Shown: in pieces, positions 7,052 through 11,613 of the stretch
Numbering within the stretch: position 1 is the stretch's first letter
Layout of the letters: every line of letters begins with the position of its first letter
NCBI GenBank assembly: GCA_013314865.1
Contig: JABUEV010000033.1
Coordinates: 1 to 11,613, forward strand
Source of the DNA: Bacteroidales bacterium
GTDB lineage: Bacteria; Bacteroidota; Bacteroidia; Bacteroidales; VadinHA17
Length of the DNA stretch: 11,613 nt
Direction of reading: 5' to 3'
The notes under the pieces: model-generated
Told to the model about the DNA's origin: nothing
Seen by the model: the letters and a program-made list of their open reading frames with translations, nothing else
Database searches by the model: none
Made by a program: the position numbers and the translations under genes

Positions 7052-8571
7052 GCAAAAGGAGGCTCATCGAGCAGGTCATTGTCGGTATCAAATCCTGCCC
7101 CGAAGCGTCTGAGGTTATCATGGTTCATTTTGGAGCCCAGCGTAATACTCTGGGCGCCTTCCCTGATTTCCGGAGCTATCTCAATTTCAAAGTCGTCAAT
7201 ATCAATAAATTGAGCCCTTTCGTCCCTGAACCGGAGTCTTATATCTCCAATCGGGCCGTTACGGTTTTTAGCAAGGATGATTTCAGCTATGCCCCTGGTC
7301 GATGTTCCGTCTTCAAAAGTCGGGATTCCAAATTTATCCTGGCGGTGAATAAATATCACCATATCGGCACCCTGTTCAATTGCGCCTGATTCCCTGAGGT
7401 CTGAAAGAAGAGGTCTCTTGGTTCCGCCTCTCATTTCTACCGACCTGTTAAGCTGTGAAAGTGCTATTATTGGCACATTAAGCTCTTTGGCAATGCTTTT
7501 CAGAGATCTTGAAATATTGCTTACCTCCTGTTCCCTGCTTCCGGCATTTTCCGGCCCGCTCATGAGCTGAAGATAGTCAACTATTACAAGGTCGAGTTTG
7601 TGCTGAGCCACCAGTCGCCGGCATTTTGCCCTTAATTCAAAGATAGAAATGGCAGGAGTGTCATCAATAAAAATTGGTGCCTGAACAAGTTTTTTTATTC
7701 TTGCATCCAGTTGTCTCCATTCCTCTTCGTTAAGTCTGCCGCTTTTAAGCTTATCGCCCGGTATGTCAGTTTCAGCAATTATAAGCCTGTTAACAAGCTG
7801 AATTGAAGACATTTCACACGAAAATATTGCCACTTTCTTGCCGTGGTCGACAGCCATGTTACGGGCCATGGTAAGAGCAAAAGCAGTTTTACCCATTGAC
7901 GGGCGCGCCGCCACGATGATCAGGTCAGACCTCTGCCATCCTGAAGTAAAGCGGTCGAGTTTGGTGAAACCAGAAGGTATCCCTATCAGTGCATCCTCCC
8001 GTTTGCCTGCCTCCTCAATCTCCTTAATGGCTTCCTTGATTACCATGTTAATTGGAGCAACCTCCCTCTTTATATTCCCTTCAGCTATCTGAAACAGAGC
8101 GTTTTCAGAGTAATCAAGAAGCTCAGTGACATCATATGTGTCATCAAAAGACCTGTTCTGTATCTCTGTCGCCACTCTGATCAGTTCACGCTGGATATAC
8201 TTCTGTGCTACTATTCTGGCATGATATTCCACATTTGCGGCTGATACAACCTTTGAAGTAAGCTGAGTAAGGTATACAGGTCCGCCAACACTGTCCAGCT
8301 CATTGTGCGCCCTTAATTCCTCTGTTACAGTGTACAGGTCTACAGGATATTCCCTTGCCGACAGATCGGATATTGCCTTGAATATCTTCTGGTGAGCCTC
8401 TTTATAAAAACTTTCTGGCTTCAGAATATCCAGTATTGCTATAACTGCCTCTTTCTCAAGCATAATAGCACCCAAGACCGCCTCCTCCATATCTATTGCC
8501 TGAGGAGGCACCTTGCCAAAATCCGGAAGTGCCGTTACTACCGGCCTCACTGTGTTCTTTTGTCTGGCCAT
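7048..8571 (-). CDS. dnaB: Replicative DNA helicase DnaB
   Basis: Hexameric helicase that unwinds the parental duplex 5' to 3' at the replication fork and recruits primase. The product is 507 residues from ATG at 8571 (508 if the adjacent TTG at 8574 is used), slightly longer than E. coli DnaB. Residue numbers below count from the TTG form. Seen: an N-terminal DnaB_N helical domain at about 22-125 beginning PPQAIDMEEAVLGAIML; a linker; and a RecA-like ATPase domain from about 195, with Walker A ARPSMGKTA at 223-231, Walker B ending at D333 in VIVDYLQLM, SQLNRSVEMRG at 373-383, the SDLRESGAIEQGAD signature at 391-404, and arginine finger candidate R438 in KNRNGP. The C-terminal tail (about 465-508) is acidic and ends DEPPFA. 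No intein or internal insertion is present. The leader has no Shine-Dalgarno; a -7-like element lies about 65 nt upstream. Confidence 0.97.
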   Translation of the reverse strand: MARQKNTVRPVVTALPDFGKVPPQAIDMEEAVLGAIMLEKEAVIAILDILKPESFYKEAHQKIFKAISDLSAREYPVDLYTVTEELRAHNELDSVGGPVYLTQLTSKVVSAANVEYHARIVAQKYIQRELIRVATEIQNRSFDDTYDVTELLDYSENALFQIAEGNIKREVAPINMVIKEAIKEIEEAGKREDALIGIPSGFTKLDRFTSGWQRSDLIIVAARPSMGKTAFALTMARNMAVDHGKKVAIFSCEMSSIQLVNRLIIAETDIPGDKLKSGRLNEEEWRQLDARIKKLVQAPIFIDDTPAISIFELRAKCRRLVAQHKLDLVIVDYLQLMSGPENAGSREQEVSNISRSLKSIAKELNVPIIALSQLNRSVEMRGGTKRPLLSDLRESGAIEQGADMVIFIHRQDKFGIPTFEDGTSTRGIAEIILAKNRNGPIGDIRLRFRDERAQFIDIDDFEIEIAPEIREGAQSITLGSKMNHDNLRRFGAGFDTDNDLLDEPPFA

Positions 8572-8635
8572 CAATTCGGAAACTATGATTAAATGCTAAT
8601 AAGAAGAATATTTTACTACGCTGCTCTGACAGGTT

Positions 8636-8643
8636 CAAAGGTA
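8636..8643 (-). promoter_or_regulatory. Candidate -7 promoter element for dnaB
   Basis: The minus strand reads TACCTTTG, an exact match to the Bacteroidota -7 consensus TAnnTTTG, with the start codon about 65 nt downstream. A second exact match, TATGTTTG, lies further upstream at 8704-8697. Neither has a clean -33 TTTG at normal spacing, so the choice between them is open. The two motifs lie against the outer ends of the 8641-8697 inverted repeat, overlapping it by 3 nt and 1 nt. Confidence 0.35.
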
Positions 8644-8697
8644 AGAATTAGCCTGTTTTGTTTTCGGTTAAATGATAAATTTTAATCTAATTCTTAC
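8641..8697. repeat. Perfect 11-bp inverted repeat upstream of dnaB
   Basis: GTAAGAATTAG at 8641-8651 is exactly complementary to CTAATTCTTAC at 8687-8697, with 35 nt between the arms. The arms are AT-rich and there is no T-run, so a terminator is unlikely. Each outer end overlaps a -7-like element of the dnaB strand. Plausible roles are a two-site operator or a 5'-leader hairpin; neither can be settled from sequence. Confidence 0.6.
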
Positions 8698-8854
8698 AAA
8701 CATATTCTGTTCAAAACTTGTTTAAAATTGCTCTTTAAAAAATGAATAACTGTATCTCATAGGACTGTGATTATACTTTCTGATATATAGAAATATTGAT
8801 TCATTGTGTCCTGAAAAAAGCTTCTCTTTCATCTGATTTGTTGTATACTTGTGG

Positions 8855-8862
8855 TATTTTTG
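8855..8862 (+). promoter_or_regulatory. Candidate -7 promoter element for ispE
   Basis: TATTTTTG matches the Bacteroidota -7 consensus TAnnTTTG and ends 16 nt before the ispE ATG at 8879, which would give a short AT-rich leader of about 10 nt. A TTTG at 8837-8840 lies 14 nt upstream, closer than the usual -33 spacing, so support is partial. Confidence 0.35.
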
Positions 8863-8878
8863 CACAAATTATTATTTG

Positions 8879-9697
8879 ATGGTAATCTTTCCGTTCTCAA
8901 AGATTAACATTGGGCTTGTTATTAAAGGAAAAAGGCCAGACGGATATCATGATATTGAAACAATATTTTATCCGGTTGGCTTTTGTGATGCCCTTGAGAT
9001 AGCCATTGCAGGAGGGAAGGCAACGGAGGACATTCTTACTGTGACAGGGCTGCAGCCTTGCGGAAAAAATGAGGAGAACATTGTTCTCAGGGCAGTCAGA
9101 AAACTCAGGGAAAGAGTCAGCTTCCCTTTTTTAAAAATCCATCTGCATAAAGTAATCCCTTCCGGAGCAGGGCTTGGCGGCGGTTCTTCGGATGCGGCAG
9201 GTATTTTAAAGATTGTGAATAAATGTTTCAGGCTTTCAATAAGCACGGATGAGCTGAAAGAAATCGGCCTTACACTTGGCAGTGACGTGCCGTTCTTTAT
9301 CGATGGCCAGCCGGCACACGGCTCAGGACGGGGAGAAATTCTCAAACCTCTGAAAAAATTTCTTGAAGGTTATCACATTGTACTGGTAAATCCGGGAATA
9401 TTTATAAGCACCAGCGAAGCTTATTCGTATTGTTCCCGGTATATAACTGAAAAAAAACTGTCTGATCCTTCAGAGATTCCTGTTGAAGAATGGAAAGATT
9501 CCGTATTCAATGACTTTGAAGCATTTGTTTTCAGCAAATATCCTGAAACAGAAGAAATTAAAAAAGAATTCTACCAGTCAGGTGCATTGTTCAGTTCGCT
9601 TTCAGGAAGCGGTTCGACTTTTTACGGCATCTTCCATGATAAACCTTCCCTGTCGTCAGTTTTAAAACAGAAGGTAATCTACAGCGGACTATTATAA
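8879..9697 (+). CDS. ispE: 4-(cytidine 5'-diphospho)-2-C-methyl-D-erythritol kinase
   Basis: Fourth step of the MEP (non-mevalonate) route: phosphorylates the 2-hydroxyl of CDP-methylerythritol with ATP, feeding IPP and DMAPP synthesis in the cytoplasm. The 272-residue product is a normal-size GHMP kinase. Seen: SKINIGL at 7-13 with the conserved Lys8; RPDGYHDIETIFYPV at 19-33; the glycine-rich ATP loop PSGAGLGGGSSDAA at 94-107; GSDVPFF at 134-140 with Asp136 as expected catalytic base; and LSGSGSTFYG at 241-250, the C-terminal GHMP motif. ATG at 8879 places SKIN where the family has it. A longer form from TTG at 8849 adds ten residues with no family resemblance and would begin upstream of the promoter motif, so I reject it. 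It is divergent from dnaB and convergent with the biotin carrier gene, overlapping that gene's stop by 6 bp. Confidence 0.95.
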   Translation: MVIFPFSKINIGLVIKGKRPDGYHDIETIFYPVGFCDALEIAIAGGKATEDILTVTGLQPCGKNEENIVLRAVRKLRERVSFPFLKIHLHKVIPSGAGLGGGSSDAAGILKIVNKCFRLSISTDELKEIGLTLGSDVPFFIDGQPAHGSGRGEILKPLKKFLEGYHIVLVNPGIFISTSEAYSYCSRYITEKKLSDPSEIPVEEWKDSVFNDFEAFVFSKYPETEEIKKEFYQSGALFSSLSGSGSTFYGIFHDKPSLSSVLKQKVIYSGLL

Positions 9698-10018
9698 TTC
9701 AGGATCGGTTTCAATCAATATTTCTCCCTTTGAAACTTTGTCTCCCGGGCTGACGTTAACCTTTTTTATCTTTCCCTTAATCCTGCATTTGATAAGATTC
9801 TTCATTTTCATTGCATCAAGGACAAGCAGGTCATCACCAGGATTAACCTTTTGTCCGGCCTGTACAAGAACCTCAATTATTGTTCCGGGTATGTAACTGC
9901 GAACAAGGTTTGGATTAACAGGCTCGTAAGGCTTTCTGTTTTCATACTTCGGGCTCAGCCTTGTTTTATAGAGTGTGGAGTCGATATTCAGATAGCCTGG
10001 TTCTTTTTCCTTTCTCAT
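9692..10018 (-). CDS. Biotin carboxyl carrier protein of an acyl-CoA carboxylase / decarboxylase
   Basis: A 108-residue biotinyl-domain protein that would carry the carboxyl group on biotin to and from the carboxyltransferase encoded just upstream. Seen: residues 1-38 form a charged, Tyr/Pro-rich N-terminal extension; 39-105 form the lipoyl/biotinyl fold, with VRSYIPGTIIEVLVQAGQ at 39-56 and biotinylation motif DAMKM at 68-72 (Lys71 the acceptor), followed by the mirrored repeat of the fold, KIKKVNVSPGDKVSKGEILI at 83-102. In most biotinyl domains the first half reads more like APMPG; here it is RSYIPG. The ATG at 10018 lies 24 nt after the carboxyltransferase stop, so one transcript is likely. 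There is no Ala/Pro-rich linker of the kind often seen in decarboxylase gamma subunits. The exact complex (propionyl-CoA carboxylase or methylmalonyl-CoA decarboxylase) cannot be decided here. Confidence 0.9.
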   Translation of the reverse strand: MRKEKEPGYLNIDSTLYKTRLSPKYENRKPYEPVNPNLVRSYIPGTIIEVLVQAGQKVNPGDDLLVLDAMKMKNLIKCRIKGKIKKVNVSPGDKVSKGEILIETDPEL

Positions 10019-10031
10019 GATTTGAAGGATT

Positions 10032-10051
10032 ATTAAAACGGATTAAAACGG
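10032..10051. repeat. 10-bp perfect tandem duplication over the carboxyltransferase stop codon
   Basis: ATTAAAACGG occurs twice head to tail (10032-10041 and 10042-10051). The right copy includes the stop codon (10043-10045) and last Phe codon of the carboxyltransferase gene; the left copy lies in the 24-nt gap before the biotin carrier gene. It looks like a replication-slippage duplication and leaves both proteins intact. Confidence 0.8.
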
Positions 10052-11587
10052 AGGGATTCCATGCTTCTTGGGAGGCATCTGAATCATCTTGTTTTCAGAG
10101 ACTTCCATGGAATGCAGAAGGATTTTTCTTGTTTCAGCAGGTTCAATCACAGCGTCAACATATCCTTTTGAAGCGGCAACATAAGGATTGGCAAATTTGG
10201 CCTTGTATTCCTCCACTTTTTTTCTGCGGGTGCTTTCCGGATCATCAGATGACATTATTTCCTTTCTGAAGATAATATTAGCTGCCCCTTCGGGACCCAT
10301 AACAGCTATCTCTGCAGTAGGCCAGGCAAATACAAAATCTGCACGCAGGTGTCTTGAACCCATTGCAATATAACCACCTCCGTAAGCTTTCCTCAGAATA
10401 ACCGTAATTTTCGGAACAGTCGCCTCACTATATGCATAAAGCACTTTAGCGCCGTGCCTGATTACGCCGGAATGTTCCTGATCAATTCCAGGCATATACC
10501 CCGGAAGGTCAACAAATGTCACAACAGGAATATTGAAGGCATCGCAGAAACGAATAAAGCGTGCGGCCTTATCAGAAGAATCCACATCCAGAACACCTGC
10601 CATTTCAATTGGCTGATTTGCCACAAAACCTGCAGTTCTGCCGCCTATACGCCCAAAGCCTATCACTATATTCTTCGCATACAATTCCATTATCTCGAAG
10701 AAATCAGAATTGTCAGCCACTGACTTTATAACATCCCGGACGTCGTACGGGAGAGTCGGGTCATCAGGAACTATTTTCTCAATGACATAAGAAGGCAGCG
10801 GATCGGCACTTTCGTAAACCGGAGGTTTTTGTGTATTGTCCGATGGAAGGAAGGTCAGTAGCTGTTTTATCTGACTGAAACACTCTTCCTCATTCCGGGC
10901 ATAGAAATGAGCATTTCCGGTGATCTCACTATGAACTTTTGCACCACCGAGGTCTTCCATCGACACTTCTTCTCCAAGAACTGTCTTAATTACCTCGGGG
11001 CCTGTTATAAACATTTTTGATATATTATCCACCACAAATACAAAATCTGTCAGTGCCGGCGAATAAACCGCGCCGCCTGCACAAGGTCCGAGGATGACAG
11101 AGATTTGCGGGATTACTCCGCTGGAGATTGTATTTCTGAAAAATATCTCGCCATACCCTGCAAGAGAATTTACTCCTTCCTGGATCCTGGCACCGCCCGA
11201 GTCGTTTATTCCTATAAGAGGAATCCTCAGTTTAAGGGCATGATCCATTATCTTGGCGATTTTTCTTGAGTGCATCAGTCCCAGAGATCCTCCAGCAACG
11301 GTAAAGTCCTGCGCAAAGATTGCCACCTGTGTGCCGAGAATGGTTCCGGTGCCAATTATCACACCGTCACTCGGAAGGGATTTTTTGTCCATGCCAAAGT
11401 CACGGGCATCATGCTCTACAAAAAGGTCATACTCTATAAAGGAATCTTTATCAAGTAACGCCATGATGCGTTCCCTGGCTGTCCTTTTTCCCATGGCTTT
11501 CTGCTTTCCAATCGCTTCCTCTCCTCCTCCCAGCAGAATCCGGCTACGCTTCTCGTGAAGTTCCTTTATCTTTTTTTCCAGTGGCAT
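10043..11587 (-). CDS. Acyl-CoA carboxylase carboxyltransferase subunit (PccB / MmdA family)
   Basis: Carboxyltransferase that moves CO2 between carboxybiotin and an acyl-CoA, most likely propionyl-CoA/methylmalonyl-CoA. The 514 residues match the family's usual length. Seen: two crotonase-fold halves. The N half has GINDSGGARIQEG at 126-138, an oxyanion-type loop, and GPCAGGAVYSPALTDF at 167-182. The C half has DSSDKAARFIRFCDAFNIP at 336-354, DLPGYMPGIDQEHSGVIRHGAK at 360-381, the glycine-rich AYGGGYIAMGSRHL at 401-414 and WPTAEIAVMGPEGAANIIF at 422-440. The C-terminus KKHGIPPF is family-typical. The ATG at 11587 opens with the usual charged helix (LEKKIKELHEKR). The same family serves biotin-dependent propionyl-CoA carboxylase and sodium-pumping methylmalonyl-CoA decarboxylase. 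No biotin carboxylase, OadG-like or membrane beta subunit is within view, so direction and substrate are inferred. The biotin carrier gene follows after 24 nt. Confidence 0.93.
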   Translation of the reverse strand: MPLEKKIKELHEKRSRILLGGGEEAIGKQKAMGKRTARERIMALLDKDSFIEYDLFVEHDARDFGMDKKSLPSDGVIIGTGTILGTQVAIFAQDFTVAGGSLGLMHSRKIAKIMDHALKLRIPLIGINDSGGARIQEGVNSLAGYGEIFFRNTISSGVIPQISVILGPCAGGAVYSPALTDFVFVVDNISKMFITGPEVIKTVLGEEVSMEDLGGAKVHSEITGNAHFYARNEEECFSQIKQLLTFLPSDNTQKPPVYESADPLPSYVIEKIVPDDPTLPYDVRDVIKSVADNSDFFEIMELYAKNIVIGFGRIGGRTAGFVANQPIEMAGVLDVDSSDKAARFIRFCDAFNIPVVTFVDLPGYMPGIDQEHSGVIRHGAKVLYAYSEATVPKITVILRKAYGGGYIAMGSRHLRADFVFAWPTAEIAVMGPEGAANIIFRKEIMSSDDPESTRRKKVEEYKAKFANPYVAASKGYVDAVIEPAETRKILLHSMEVSENKMIQMPPKKHGIPPF

Positions 11588-11613
11588 AATTACTGTGATT
11601 TATTTACCTGATA

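Larger units (their letters stand above)
8572..8878. other. 307-bp AT-rich divergent spacer between dnaB and ispE
   Basis: This is the longest gene-free stretch. It holds -7-like motifs in both directions, one 11-bp inverted repeat and otherwise AT-rich sequence. I find no small open reading frame with a credible start, no tRNA or riboswitch-like pattern and no GC-rich hairpin followed by a T-run. The middle part (about 8710-8850) has nothing I can name. Confidence 0.7.

Noticed and set aside
8572..8574. TTG start for dnaB one codon upstream of the ATG
   Set aside because: The adjacent ATG at 8571 is the simpler choice; the difference is one residue and cannot be resolved here.
8721..8740. 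TTTAAA repeated around a 7-nt spacer in the dnaB-ispE gap
   Set aside because: It is a short self-complementary AT repeat of a kind expected by chance in AT-rich DNA, with no T-run or promoter relation.
8849..8878. Longer ispE from TTG at 8849
   Set aside because: The ten added residues do not resemble GHMP kinase N-termini, and the start would lie before the TATTTTTG promoter candidate.
1..11613. Mobile, defence or CRISPR system
   Set aside because: Every substantial frame is filled by a core gene or the operon-linked hypothetical. I see no transposase, integrase, toxin-antitoxin pair, direct-repeat array or attachment site.

Overview
The window reads as chromosomal, housekeeping DNA from a member of the Bacteroidota, most likely Bacteroidales or a close relative. 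Four things point there: a fused MurF-alanine racemase, a DUF5686-type outer-membrane protein with an N-terminal carboxypeptidase-regulatory-like domain, start sites that mostly lack Shine-Dalgarno sequences, and promoter candidates of the Bacteroidota -7 type (TAnnTTTG). I see no phage, transposon, CRISPR, tRNA or rRNA signal, and base composition is even by eye. The assignment comes from reading the proteins; no search was run.

Layout from left to right. (1) Positions 1-2823, minus strand: tdk (thymidine kinase), then with a 1-nt gap murF-alr, which runs off the left edge. (2) Positions 2824-2941: a 118-bp divergent promoter region with a 17-bp interrupted palindrome that holds a -7-like element in each direction. 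(3) Positions 2942-7051, plus strand: a tightly coupled three-gene unit of a conserved-looking hypothetical protein (242 aa), rsmI (16S rRNA methyltransferase) and a DUF5686 outer-membrane protein, with overlaps of 8 and 4 bp. (4) Positions 7048-8571, minus strand: dnaB, the replicative helicase, whose stop codon overlaps that of the DUF5686 gene. (5) Positions 8572-8878: a 307-bp AT-rich divergent spacer with candidate promoters and a perfect 11-bp inverted repeat upstream of dnaB. (6) Positions 8879-9697, plus strand: ispE of the non-mevalonate isoprenoid pathway. (7) Positions 9692-11587, minus strand: an acyl-CoA carboxylase (or methylmalonyl-CoA decarboxylase) carboxyltransferase subunit followed by a small biotin carrier protein. 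The carrier gene's stop codon abuts and overlaps that of ispE.

The genes cover separate core functions: cell-wall precursor synthesis (MurF-Alr), thymidine salvage (Tdk), ribosome modification (RsmI), replication (DnaB), isoprenoid precursors (IspE) and propionyl/methylmalonyl-CoA carboxyl transfer. I did not find a novel defence or mobile system. The points most worth a second look are the two regulatory palindromes, the uncharacterised protein coupled to rsmI, the TTG start of murF-alr, and the stop-codon-sharing convergent gene pairs.
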